Shown here one piece after another: positions 54,041-62,327 of a DNA stretch of 64,000 nt. The translations under genes and the position numbers were made by a program. Source of the stretch: Sphaerisporangium flaviroseum (GTDB taxonomy: Bacteria; Actinomycetota; Actinomycetes; Streptosporangiales; Streptosporangiaceae); the NCBI RefSeq assembly GCF_039537005.1, contig NZ_BAAAZR010000012.1, positions 35,430 through 99,429 on the forward strand, in the 5' to 3' direction. Position 1 is the first letter of the stretch. Each line of letters starts with the position of its first letter. Below the pieces are notes generated by a model. It saw only the letters and a program-made list of their open reading frames with translations. It had not been told where the DNA came from and searched no databases.

Positions 54041-54241
54041 CCACGGTGCGGCCGTTCCTGTCGGTGCTGACCCAGGGTCGACTTCGGCGCGAGCCCGGAA
54101 GGGGCGCCGGTGCTGAAGGCCTCAAGGCGCTGCCGGAGCTGACGGGCCGGAAGAAGGTTACCGGGAGGAAGGAGATGGCTGCCGACCCCGGCCGTTGTCC
54201 GGCGGCACACGGCCGCCGGACAAGGTCTCCCACCGCCGAAA

Positions 54242-54796
54242 TCAGACGCCTTCGCGCAGGTACAGGTCACGCAGCAGGCAGATCTCGCCGCCGTGATGCG
54301 AAACCTCGACCAGAGCGTGCAGCGCGAGCTTCAGATACGTCTCATCGGCCCAACCGCCGGGGCCCTGGCCAATCGGCGCCAACAGGCGCTTGTCGCCGAG
54401 GGCCGCGATACGGGAGATGAAGTGCTCCCAGTCCTCGGCGAGCGCCTGGACGCCCTCTTTCGCGGTGCCCGGCCACTCGTGGCGGTCGCCGAACTCGGGA
54501 ACGTCCTCGAAGAAGTGGATCACATAGCCGCGCAGGCAGAGGCTGCCGATGTGCCAGATGCGCCAGGCGATCGTGGTGACGGGGTCCGGCGCCTCCGGAC
54601 TCGATTCCGGAATTAACGTGGCGACGCGGAAGACGCCGTCGTCGCCGGGGCGGATGCTGATGCAGTCGCTGACCGGCTCCCAGTGGTACTCGGCGTCGGT
54701 CAGGTCCTCAAGGCGCCCGAACAGCCGGGATCGCGCGCGTTCGAAGATCGCGAGAATGTCCCGCGTGGCGGGGTCGGGCACGATCATGTCAGCCAT
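54242..54796 (-). CDS. DinB-like protein
   Basis: 184 residues from the ATG at 54796. A four-helix bundle pattern with RSRLFGRLEDLTDAEYHWEP near residue 28, TIAWRIWHIGSLCLRGYVIH near 85 and LALHALVEVSHHGGEICLLR near 160. Spaced histidines (WHIG; HHGGE) fit the metal site of the DinB/mycothiol-dependent maleylpyruvate isomerase group. Such proteins often act as thiol-dependent transferases with mycothiol, the thiol of actinobacteria. Stand-alone gene between transposon and integrase relics. Confidence 0.85.
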   Translation of the reverse strand: MADMIVPDPATRDILAIFERARSRLFGRLEDLTDAEYHWEPVSDCISIRPGDDGVFRVATLIPESSPEAPDPVTTIAWRIWHIGSLCLRGYVIHFFEDVPEFGDRHEWPGTAKEGVQALAEDWEHFISRIAALGDKRLLAPIGQGPGGWADETYLKLALHALVEVSHHGGEICLLRDLYLREGV

Positions 54797-54864
54797 GTCA
54801 ACTCCAGGGCTCGGTGGTTTCGGGTCGGTCGGGATGATCAGGATTGACGAGTCGGCCGACTCTG

Positions 54865-55724
54865 TCACGTGCCGCCGCCTCGGCGTGTGTCGCCGGGTGC
54901 GAGCAGGCTAGTGAGTTCGGCGATGGCGTCCGGCGACGGCTTGAAGTAGCGGCGGACGTTCTCCGCCTTCTTGTGCCGCGACTTGGCCATCAACATCAGC
55001 AGGCTCGCCCCCTGCTCCCCGAGGTGGGTCAGCCCGGAGTGCCGGAACTCGTGCAGATCCCAGCCTGTGCCAACCCCGTGCAGCGCGGTGTGCTCGTCCA
55101 GCAGGGCGCGGGCCTGGTCGTACGACAGCCGGGCCAGACCGGAATCCGGGCACACGTCCCACGACGAGACGACCTTGCCCGGCCCGGGGCGGCGGTGAGT
55201 GGCGAACACCGGGCCGCGGGTGCGGTTCTTCAGCAGCCGCGGCAGCAGCCGGGCGGTGCCGGCGTCCCAGTACACGGGCTCCAGCACGAAATCCTCGCGG
55301 CGTTCACCGCCGTCGAGCCCCACAGCGCTTCGAGGGCGTCGCCGATCTCGTCGTCCGCGACCTGCCCGAGCGGCCGGCCCTCGCCGACCAGTTCGGCGGT
55401 CTTGCCGACCCCGATCGCGTAGTTCCGCACTGTGTTCGGGTTGCCGAGCGCGTCGAGGAAGGCGTCCGCGGCGCCGCGGACGGTGAGCACCAGCGGCGTG
55501 GGCGGCGCGGCGCCGACCCGGCGGCGGGAACCTGATCGGACCCGGTGCCCGGTGAGGAAGCCCGGCGGGGGCGGTGATGGGGCTTGGCCGCCGGGCAGCC
55601 GGTCCGACCGGTACACCGCGCTGGGGGTCAGTACGCGTACGGTGTCCCGCGCCGCGGCAGCCGCCCGCGGGAAGCCGTCCTGTGCCACCGGGCCAGGTTC
55701 GGGGTCGTGGGACTGGATCGTCAT
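54865..55724 (-). pseudogene. Tyrosine recombinase pseudogene 1
   Basis: The first part (to about 55310) is the N-terminus: VRGAADAFLDALGNPNTVRN YAIGVGK-type SAM-like domain and WGSTAVN. A frameshift follows; the second part reads HEFRHSGLTHLGEQGASLLM and RHKKAENVRRYFKPSPDAIA, which supplies the C-terminal H-x-x-R, H and Tyr of the catalytic set. The segment with the first catalytic arginine (normally GLR..EL..L) is absent, so part of the core has also been deleted. Its ATG overlaps the stop of the small gene at 55721, so the two were one operon. Confidence 0.75.
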
Positions 55725-56011
55725 CGTCGCTCGCCTGCCTTTGACCTGTCGCCCGCTGCAGACGCGCGGGGCGGGGTGAATGTTGGATTGGCAGTGGCCA
55801 AGGACCAGGTGGCAGGCAGGTGGGCGTTGACGTCGGCAGGCACCGCCGCCAGGCGCACTCCGCTGCCCGCGCTCAGCCGGTCGTGACAGCCGGGAACCAC
55901 GCGCATGTTCGCGTCAACGCGGTCCGCTCGGGTGAGCACTATCCGGCTGTGATGGCCCGCCCGGAACTCATCGGGGGTCGCGGTGTGCATTGCACCGACA
56001 TCAATGATCAC
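55721..56011 (-). CDS. Hypothetical protein upstream of the recombinase relic
   Basis: 96 residues from a GTG: VIIDVGAMHTATPDEFRAGH, SRIVLTRADRVDANMRVVPG, LAAVPADVNAHLPATWSLAT. No family is recognised. The stop overlaps the recombinase ATG (ATGA), which supports real translation. In integrated elements this position often holds an excisionase or a small accessory gene, but no helix-turn-helix is visible. It starts 30 bp from the divergent LamG-nuclease gene, probably at an insertion or deletion boundary. Confidence 0.45.
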   Translation of the reverse strand: MIIDVGAMHTATPDEFRAGHHSRIVLTRADRVDANMRVVPGCHDRLSAGSGVRLAAVPADVNAHLPATWSLATANPTFTPPRASAAGDRSKAGERR

Positions 56012-56040
56012 CAGTAGGGCGCGCGGCTGGCGCCCCGGAG

Positions 56041-57387
56041 GTGCTCCACTACGCCGGGCCCCAGCCCCACCCCCACCCCACGCCGAATCCGGTGGCGGGG
56101 CTGGTGGCGGCCTACGGCATGAACGAGGGATCGGGCACGACCGTGGCCGATTCCTCCGGGCAGAGCAACACCGGGGCCGCCCGGGACACCACCTGGACGA
56201 CGGGCAAGTACGGTAAGGCACTGTCCTTCAACGGCTCTTCCAGCTGGGTCACGATCCAGCACGCCGCGTTGCTGCGCCTGACGAACGCGCTGACGCTCTC
56301 GGCATGGGTGAGGCCCTCGGCGCTGGACGACCTCTGGCGTAGCGTGCTCATGAAGGAGAACGCCGAAGGCGGCTCCTACGGACTGTACGTCTCCTCCGAG
56401 TACACCGCCCGGTCCGGCTGGTTGCAGACCACCGAGGAGGGCGGCGGGATCGTCGGTAGTGGTCCACTGCCGCAGAACCAGTGGAGCCATCTGGCGTTCA
56501 GCTACGCAGGTGGCACGGCCCGCTTGTACGTCAACGGCACCCAGGTCGCGCAGGTGCCGGTGGCCGGGGATGCTCTCGACGATGGGGGCGTCCGGCGGAT
56601 CGACGGCAACGCTTTCTGGGGCGAGTTCTACAGTGGGCTGATCGACGAGGTGCGCGTCTACAATCGCGCCCAGTCACTGGCCGAGATCCAGACCGACATG
56701 AACACCCCCATCGGCGCCACGGGCACGAGCACGGCACAAAGACTGAACGCCCATCGGGCCGGCAAGAATCGTTATTCATCCTGCTACTGGGGCTACTGGC
56801 GGTACTACAATTTTGATACGAAGGGCAACGAAATAGGCTATATCCTATTCCGGTACACCACGAATGGGGCGCTGTTTCCTGAGCGCCGGAGTTTCGTCTA
56901 CGGAGTCTACCTCGACGTTTTCTCCACCGATGGCATCGTCAGCGGGCTCTGGACTCGAAGGATGAGGATCGGCATCTCCGCCTATACAGGGGAAAGTGAT
57001 CCCGGAGGCTCGATAAACTCGAGGGTGACTCGAACGGCAGACCAAAATATGAACGACCGGAACGACAGCCGCGCCCGCAGGATGTGCAAGAAGATCTGGG
57101 GGAAGGACTACGTCACCGAGTACGCCGTGCGATACAAAGATCCTGCCACAGGCGCGCTGGGACCGGATTGGAACTGCGACGAGTTCCCCTTCAAATCCAC
57201 ACGCGAAGGCGCAGCCTACAAGATCCCCGACCCGGCCAAGCCCGGCAAGAAGAAGTTCGCTAACAATTACTCCGTCTGGCTATTGCCCAAGGATGAGAAT
57301 CAGGAGTTCGGCACCGCGATCCTGAACGTGTTCTATGATAACGACCACGTAATCGACGGCGACACGTTCTGGATCCGCATCGCCTGA
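56041..57387 (+). CDS. LamG-domain NucA/NucB-type nuclease, likely toxin C-terminal part
   Basis: 448 residues from a GTG. Residues about 17-225 are a LamG/concanavalin-like domain: LVAAYGMNEGSGTTVADSSG, KALSFNGSSSWVTI, LTLSAWVRPS, WSHLAFSYAGGTARLYVNGT and FYSGLIDEVRVYNRALS-like YNRAQS. A beta-rich spacer (about 245-330, YWGYWRYYNFDTKGNEIGYI) follows. The last 110 residues carry NWNC-like DWNCDEFPFKSTREGAAYKI and NVFYDNDHVIDGDTFWI, the core of NucA/NucB DNases (CDEYPFAST.EG). There is no signal peptide and the start is at the LamG edge, so the 5' end may be lost. GC content drops clearly after 56760, as in exchanged toxin tails. The next gene is a candidate immunity protein. Confidence 0.75.
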   Translation: MLHYAGPQPHPHPTPNPVAGLVAAYGMNEGSGTTVADSSGQSNTGAARDTTWTTGKYGKALSFNGSSSWVTIQHAALLRLTNALTLSAWVRPSALDDLWRSVLMKENAEGGSYGLYVSSEYTARSGWLQTTEEGGGIVGSGPLPQNQWSHLAFSYAGGTARLYVNGTQVAQVPVAGDALDDGGVRRIDGNAFWGEFYSGLIDEVRVYNRAQSLAEIQTDMNTPIGATGTSTAQRLNAHRAGKNRYSSCYWGYWRYYNFDTKGNEIGYILFRYTTNGALFPERRSFVYGVYLDVFSTDGIVSGLWTRRMRIGISAYTGESDPGGSINSRVTRTADQNMNDRNDSRARRMCKKIWGKDYVTEYAVRYKDPATGALGPDWNCDEFPFKSTREGAAYKIPDPAKPGKKKFANNYSVWLLPKDENQEFGTAILNVFYDNDHVIDGDTFWIRIA

Positions 57388-57404
57388 CCCCATCGGCCGT
57401 TGAA

Positions 57405-57440
57405 CATGGCGGGTACGGTGCGCAACACCTGCCCGCCATG
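57405..57440 (+). terminator. Hairpin between nuclease and DUF6461-like genes
   Basis: CATGGCGGG pairs with CCCGCCATG around an inner GGTG-CGCAA-CACC stem. It lies 18 bp after the nuclease stop and 28 bp before the next start. It could act as a terminator or processing site, letting the two genes differ in expression. Confidence 0.55.
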
Positions 57441-57467
57441 GATGAACAGAGTTGTGAAAGGACGATA

Positions 57468-58136
57468 ATGCCCGCTGAGGCCACTGCGGATTCCTACGCA
57501 TGGATAACCCATGAAGCCTACGCCGGGATGCTCATTTCCGGGTTGTCGGTGATTTTCGTGCGCGATCGGGACCACGCATCGTTGCTAGGAGCGTTGGGCC
57601 TGCCTATGCCAGTGGATGAGGCAGGCATGCTCACACCGGCAGGGCTCTCCGTCGCGTCCGTCTACACTCACCCGGCAGGCAGCATCATGGTCGAACGTAC
57701 CGGTTACGTGGGCGCGCTCCGCGCCGTCATGGAGAGCCTGTCCACCGGCGCGGTGGCCGCCAGCGTCACACGGACGTTCGAGACCGACATGCTTTTCGCC
57801 TACGCGGAGAACGGTGAAGTGATCTCCGCCTTCAACGTCGACGAGCCGGCATCCAGGCGCGGGCGCTCGCCCGACGCCATCGCAGCCCATATCGCAGATC
57901 TCGGCTTCCCCACTTTCGATTACGACCTTGAGGACGAGGACGAACGCGAGGACGAGGACGAGGACATTTACGCCGCGGAACACGGCAAACGGCTACTCGC
58001 GTTATGCTGCGCGCTGGCTCTGGCCACCCGGCTGACGGGGCTTAGGCTGACGGAGGAGCAGTTGGCGGCGCCGCTGCCCCAATACTCGATCTCGTCGCTC
58101 TATTCCGCAGGCGGAGTCGCGGCCCGGTTCGTATGA
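57468..58136 (+). CDS. DUF6461-like acidic protein, candidate immunity protein
   Basis: 222 residues from the ATG at 57468 (AAAGGA upstream). The chain begins ADSYAWITHEAYAGMLISGL then SVIFVRDRDHASLLGALGLP, and continues with GSIMVERTGYVGA, VAASVTRTFETDMLFAYAEN and GEVISAFNVDEPASRRG. The order (YAWL...... tFVRg.... L..LG; S...E..GY.G; F.Y...G.....F.P..) fits DUF6461 as I know it. A strongly acidic run, DYDLEDEDEREDEDEDIYAA, sits near residue 150. Its place directly after a nuclease toxin tail, and its acidity, suggest a cytosolic immunity protein that binds the basic nuclease domain. This role is inference. Confidence 0.65.
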   Translation: MPAEATADSYAWITHEAYAGMLISGLSVIFVRDRDHASLLGALGLPMPVDEAGMLTPAGLSVASVYTHPAGSIMVERTGYVGALRAVMESLSTGAVAASVTRTFETDMLFAYAENGEVISAFNVDEPASRRGRSPDAIAAHIADLGFPTFDYDLEDEDEREDEDEDIYAAEHGKRLLALCCALALATRLTGLRLTEEQLAAPLPQYSISSLYSAGGVAARFV

Positions 58137-58170
58137 ATGCGTCACAGTTCTTCGGTCCGTGGGCCCGTGC

Positions 58171-58425
58171 TCAGAACTCTGGCAGCGGTAGGGCACGTCT
58201 GATCAAGTCCAGCCGTCGCCGTCGTGCATGGCGAGGGCCACCTGCGGTGACCGTGGGCAGGGGCTCGTTGATGAACCGGACGGTGAAGTGGTTACGGAGC
58301 AGCGCGATGAACGGCTCGTCGGCGAACCGCTCCAGCGTCTCTCGGTCGGGGTGTCGGTAAGACTCGTGCAGCCCGGTACACGCGATTGAGTTCGCCCAGG
58401 TCAGCGGTGGCGCTACTGATCGGTG
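58171..58425 (-). pseudogene. C-terminal fragment of unknown gene
   Basis: A frame without a good start reads LTWANSIACTGLHESYRHPD, RETLERFADEPFIALLRNHF and TVRFINEPLPTVTAGG before its stop. It looks protein-like and begins at the recombinase stop on the same strand. Probably the end of a larger gene whose front was lost. No family recognised. Confidence 0.35.
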
Positions 58426-59404
58426 GGGAGATGGCTGACGGCGTCTTCGAGGTCGGCGTGGGTGGGCAGGGTGTAGCGGCGGGTGGTGTCGAGGCGGGTG
58501 TGGCCGAGGAGTTCCGCGACGACGACGATGTCGACGCCCGCGCGCAGGAGGTTGGTCGCCAAGGTGTGCCGCAGGATGTGAGCGAAAGGGCGAGGGCGCC
58601 CGCGTCGTCGAGGATGTCGGCGTCGGTGGCCAGTTCGTCCATGAGCTGGTCGACCGCCCGGGCCGACAGGCGCCCGCCGCGGCGGTTGAGGAACAGCGCC
58701 GGGGTGTCGGCGCCGGGCCAGGAGGCGCGGCGGGTGCGCCACTCGGTGATGGAGGTCCGCGCGGTGCCGTCCAGTAGCGGGATCTCGCGGGAGGTCTCGC
58801 CCTTGCCGGAGCGGACGATGACCTTGCCTTTGCGCGCCGAGAGCGGGACGTCGTCGTCGTCCAGAGCAACGAGCTCGGCGATCCGGACGCCGGAGTAGAA
58901 CAGCAGCCGGCCGATGGCGCGGTCGCGAGCGAGGGGGCGGCGTTCGACGGCGCGCAGGTAGCGCTTCTGCTGGCGGGCGTCCAGCGCGCGGGGCGCGAGC
59001 TTGGGGGCGTCGTCGCGGCGGACGACGGCGGGGCCGAGTCCGAGCTGGGTGAAGAAGTGGTCAACGCGGTGAGGTGGGCGTTGACGGTATTCGACGCGCG
59101 GCGCAGCACGGTCTTCATGTGGGTCTTGTAGTCGCGGACGGCGAAGTCGCGGTTGTGGGCGTCGGTGAGCGGGTCGCCGTCGAGGCCGCTGGCCTCCAGC
59201 CAGGCGAGGAAGGTCCGGACCCGGGAGTCGTAGGCGCGGCGGGTGTCGCCGTCCAGCGGGGCCCGCTTCAGCGCTGCGGCGTAGGCGGCGTGGATCGTGG
59301 TGAACGCCTCTTGCCGCAGGTGAGGTGCTGGGGCGGATCGGCGTCGGCTGCCCGACCAGGGACAGCGATGCGCAGACGAAGCCGGAGGCCCGATCTTGTG
59401 TCAC
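58413..59404 (-). pseudogene. Tyrosine recombinase pseudogene 2 (XerC/D-like)
   Basis: Reading leftward, three frames join into one recombinase. The start MTQDRASGFVCASLSLVGQP is followed, after a shift near 59310, by EAFTTIHAAYAAALKRAPLD and the core-binding domain DTRRAYDSRVRTFLAWLEAS. After a shift near 59070 comes DHFFTQLGLGPAVVRRDDAP with the first catalytic Arg in LLFYSGVRIAELVALDDDD. After a shift near 58595, FAHILRHTLATNLLRAGVDI and LLGHTRLDTTRRYTLPTHAD supply His-x-x-Arg, His and the Tyr nucleophile. All catalytic residues survive, so only the three one-base shifts inactivate it. It bounds the nuclease/immunity pair on the right. Confidence 0.8.
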
Positions 59405-59443
59405 CGTTCGCAGTGGACTTCTTCGCGTACCCGCTCAGATCGG

Positions 59444-60025
59444 TCAACGGCGCACCCGATAGCGCAGGTGAAGCACCCGGTTGCCCTGAATCACCACGTC
59501 AGGATCCTCCAGCAGGTGCTGCGCGTCGACCGACCCGAAGTAGCGCTTGCCGGACCCGAACACCACGGGTACGACGTCCATGCGCACCTCGTCGACCAGA
59601 CCCGCGGCAAGCACCTGGCCACCGACGTCGCCGGCGGCGACCTCGACCAAGCGGTCACCCGCAAGCTCCTGCGCCTTGGCCACGGCTGCCTCGACGCCGT
59701 CGACGAAGTGAAACGGCGCCTCGGGGTCCCAGCCCTCAGGCTCCGGCCGGTGTGTCACGACGACCACGTGGTCGATCCCGCTCGGCGGCTTCCCGTCCCA
59801 GCCGTCCGTCATGTCGAAGACGTGGCGGCCGGCGATCGTCACTCCGATCTGGTCCCAGTACGGCCGGATGTAGTCGTAGGACGCCTGCGACACCTTCAGC
59901 TCGCCGCTCTCGTCCAACGGGACGTCACCGCTGGACAACCAGTCGAACAGCGGTCCGGGCTGGTCATTCTCGTCCGCGACGAAGCCGTCCACCGACACCG
60001 AGCTGTACATGACCACCTTGCCCAC
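59444..60025 (-). CDS. Dihydrofolate-reductase-family (RibD C-terminal-like) protein
   Basis: 193 residues from a GTG with GGAG upstream. Start GKVVMYSSVSVDGFVADEND, IAGRHVFDMTDGWDG near residue 67, AAGDVGGQVLAAGLVDEVRM near 128-147 and VPVVFGSGKRYFGS near 150 are the family blocks. It differs from the 1573-2136 protein in the loop composition and belongs to the longer sub-branch often found beside AraC or ArsR regulators. Possible NADPH-dependent reductase; substrate unknown. An AraC-type gene lies 65 bp upstream on the same strand. Confidence 0.88.
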   Translation of the reverse strand: MGKVVMYSSVSVDGFVADENDQPGPLFDWLSSGDVPLDESGELKVSQASYDYIRPYWDQIGVTIAGRHVFDMTDGWDGKPPSGIDHVVVVTHRPEPEGWDPEAPFHFVDGVEAAVAKAQELAGDRLVEVAAGDVGGQVLAAGLVDEVRMDVVPVVFGSGKRYFGSVDAQHLLEDPDVVIQGNRVLHLRYRVRR

Positions 60026-60090
60026 GGGGCTCTCCTCTGCTTCGGGGTGCCCCAAATTAGCGTGTCGTGAGCTGTCGCTCTTGTAAGAAA

Positions 60091-60930
60091 TCAATCGGCC
60101 GGCAGCGGCCAGCCGTCCAGCGCGTGGCCGGGATGTTCGCGCAGGAACCGCCGCCGGACTTCGACGTACCTGGTCGGCGTGAGCCCGGTGAACGCCCGGA
60201 ACTCGTGGCCGAAGTGGGCCTGGTCGAAGTAGCCTGCGCCACCGGCGAGGTCGCCCCAGTCGATCGGTCCGGCGGGGTTGATCGCGAACACGGTGGCGGC
60301 GAAGCGGTAGGTGCGGGCCAGCCGCTTCGGCGTGACGCCGATGAGCTCCTTGAACCGCTGTGCCAGATGAGTGCTGCTGACACCGGCTGCCACGCTCAGG
60401 TCGCCGATCGCCACCGCCCCGCTGGTCGCCGCGATGACGCTGCTCGTATGGCGGACCAGCCCCAGGCCGGAGGTCTCGCACAGCCGTCGCATCAGCTCCT
60501 CCTCCAGCAGCGTCAGCATCTCGTGCGGTCCGGCCGCCGTGGCCAGCCGGTCCCGCAGCTCGGCGATGGCGGGCCGGCCCCAAACCTGCTCTACCGTCAC
60601 CGGCCGGTCACACAGCTCGGCCGCGGGCATCGGCAGGAACGGCGCCAGCCCCCACGGCTTGATGTGCACGCCGACTGACCGGGTCTCCGGCGGATAGCCG
60701 AACTCGAAGGCGCGGGTGGGCATGGTGACCACGCAGCCGTCGGCGTACTCGGCCGTCTCGATGTCGGTGCCGGCGCGGATGCGGAACGGCGCCCCGAGGT
60801 TGACGATGAGCAGCGCCGCCGGCATCGGCGGCAGCGTCAGCCGGGCGTACGGCGGCGCACCCTCCAGGTAGTAAAGGTCGTCGATCAGCCCGTCCAGCGG
60901 CGGTCGCGGCACTCTGGACACGTACTTCAC
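60091..60930 (-). CDS. AraC-family transcriptional regulator
   Basis: 279 residues from a GTG. The N-terminal domain (about 1-150) is DUF6597-like, beginning KYVSRVPRPPLDGLIDDLYY with a cupin-like ALLIVNLGAPFRI strand. The C-terminal helix-turn-helix pair (about 175-265) reads AIGDLSVAAGVSSTHLAQRF, KELIGVTPKRLARTYRFAA, and GYFDQAHFGHEFRAFTGLTP. It probably regulates the downstream reductase-like gene on the same strand. The 320 bp upstream (60931-61253) show no gene. Confidence 0.88.
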   Translation of the reverse strand: MKYVSRVPRPPLDGLIDDLYYLEGAPPYARLTLPPMPAALLIVNLGAPFRIRAGTDIETAEYADGCVVTMPTRAFEFGYPPETRSVGVHIKPWGLAPFLPMPAAELCDRPVTVEQVWGRPAIAELRDRLATAAGPHEMLTLLEEELMRRLCETSGLGLVRHTSSVIAATSGAVAIGDLSVAAGVSSTHLAQRFKELIGVTPKRLARTYRFAATVFAINPAGPIDWGDLAGGAGYFDQAHFGHEFRAFTGLTPTRYVEVRRRFLREHPGHALDGWPLPAD

Positions 60931-61253
60931 GCGCACAGTATCGCCGACGCCCCGCCGGCATCGCCCGCCGGGATGGTCCAGCCGCGCTGCCGCCGGAACG
61001 GGCGAGCGTCCCGCGTTACGCACCTCGCGTAGCCGACTCGGCGGCGTGCCAGGAGAAGGCTGAGTACGTGGGCAGCGATCGTGAGAGGTGACTACAGGCC
61101 ATCCGGAACTCAGTCATGCACATGACTGATGCCTCCGAATGATTCGTGTCAATTCGAGCGACCGCCAACGCCAGACCTTCATCTCCTGCGCGGCACCAGG
61201 TCACCTACACAACAACCTCGCCTTCCACGCTCGTGGCGCACTTAAATCACCCG
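60931..61253. other. Intergenic stretch, no gene seen
   Basis: Short frames only, none with family features or ribosome site. The right part (from about 61080) is less GC-rich than its surroundings and probably contains the AraC-gene promoter and the end of the CU044_5270 transcript. Confidence 0.4.
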
Positions 61254-62327
61254 CTAAGAGCCGTCACAGGTCATGCCGACTTGTTGGGTGCACTCTTCGG
61301 GTAGCTGAGGTCCGTCGCTGGTCCAGCCGAGTTTTCTGACCACTTCCGCAGCGGCCATGTCACCGACATCCAGGCCGGCGGTCTGGGGCAGTGGCCCGGC
61401 GACCAGGATGACTGTCCCGAGCAGGTCGCCGCTGGACCGATCGATCACCAGCCACCATTCCAGCGGATCGCGATCGACTCTGCGCACGATGGCCATACCG
61501 CTTCGCCCTTCGGCGTCCTTAGCCTTGTCCACGATCCGCGCGCCCGGTAGCGCGGCCATCATGCTCAAGACAGCCGCCCGCACTTCAGGCGGGGTCGGTG
61601 CCTCGGTGAGTAGTCCCTCACCCATGATCCACAGCATGTCCTGCTCCGAGTACTCCTTGACGTGGGAACGGCCGGGACTGGCCGGTTCCTGGCGCTCTGC
61701 ACCCCGCAGCCGCAGCAACTCCACTCTCAGCCGCTGTGGGTCCTGCGGTAGCGCGAGGAGCTGAGAACGGGTCAGCGACACCCCGCCGCCGAGCTGGAAG
61801 CCCTCCGGGAAGTAGTAGTGCGTCCGGCGCGGGTACTGCACGTCTTTGCAGCCCACTCGGAAACCGCACAGGGCCGGCGCACCTGCCTCGCGCCACTTCC
61901 GTTGGTCGGCGGTGGTGAAGGGCCGGGTGTAGAGCGGTGTGGTCTCGAGGACAGGGCCGCGGGGAGTCGCCCAGGAGACCGTGCGGACACTGTCCTCGAT
62001 GTCATACGTCTGCTTGGGCGCCCGCTGCCACGTCAACGACTCTGTCTCGCTACGCCAGTATTCACGCGGCTGTTCGGCTCGCCGCGCCAGCGCGTCCACG
62101 ACAGCGGTGAACCCCTCCGGAACTGCCGAATGTCGCACCAGCGAAGGGACGATCGCAACCGCGCCGAGCACCACCGCGACAGCGGCGGCCGCCAACACCG
62201 GCAGCCCCCGAAAACCCCTACGCGGCCGAACAGCGACAGGAGCCGCGACTTGCAAGCTCTCTGGCGACACCAGTTCCGCACCGGCAGTGAAAGCGTCGCG
62301 GAGTCGGTCTTCAACGTTTCGAGTCAT
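61254..62327 (-). CDS. CU044_5270-family protein, membrane-anchored
   Basis: 357 residues. A cytosolic N-terminus (TRNVEDRLRDAFTAGAELVS) precedes one transmembrane helix (LPVLAAAAVAVVLGAVAIVP, about 45-64); the rest is extracytoplasmic. The layout and the segments EYWRSETESLTWQ and EEWWLVID-like LEWWLVIDRSSGDLLGTVIL match the actinobacterial CU044_5270 family, always encoded after a SigE-type sigma factor. The ATG overlaps the sigma-factor stop (ATGA). An anti-sigma or sensing role is plausible, though no zinc-binding anti-sigma motif is present. A likely disulfide pair is CGFRVGC. Confidence 0.85.
   Translation of the reverse strand: MTRNVEDRLRDAFTAGAELVSPESLQVAAPVAVRPRRGFRGLPVLAAAAVAVVLGAVAIVPSLVRHSAVPEGFTAVVDALARRAEQPREYWRSETESLTWQRAPKQTYDIEDSVRTVSWATPRGPVLETTPLYTRPFTTADQRKWREAGAPALCGFRVGCKDVQYPRRTHYYFPEGFQLGGGVSLTRSQLLALPQDPQRLRVELLRLRGAERQEPASPGRSHVKEYSEQDMLWIMGEGLLTEAPTPPEVRAAVLSMMAALPGARIVDKAKDAEGRSGMAIVRRVDRDPLEWWLVIDRSSGDLLGTVILVAGPLPQTAGLDVGDMAAAEVVRKLGWTSDGPQLPEECTQQVGMTCDGS

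Noticed and set aside
61016..61204. 62-codon frame on the - strand upstream of the AraC gene
   Set aside because: No ribosome site, no recognisable domain and composition unlike neighbouring genes.
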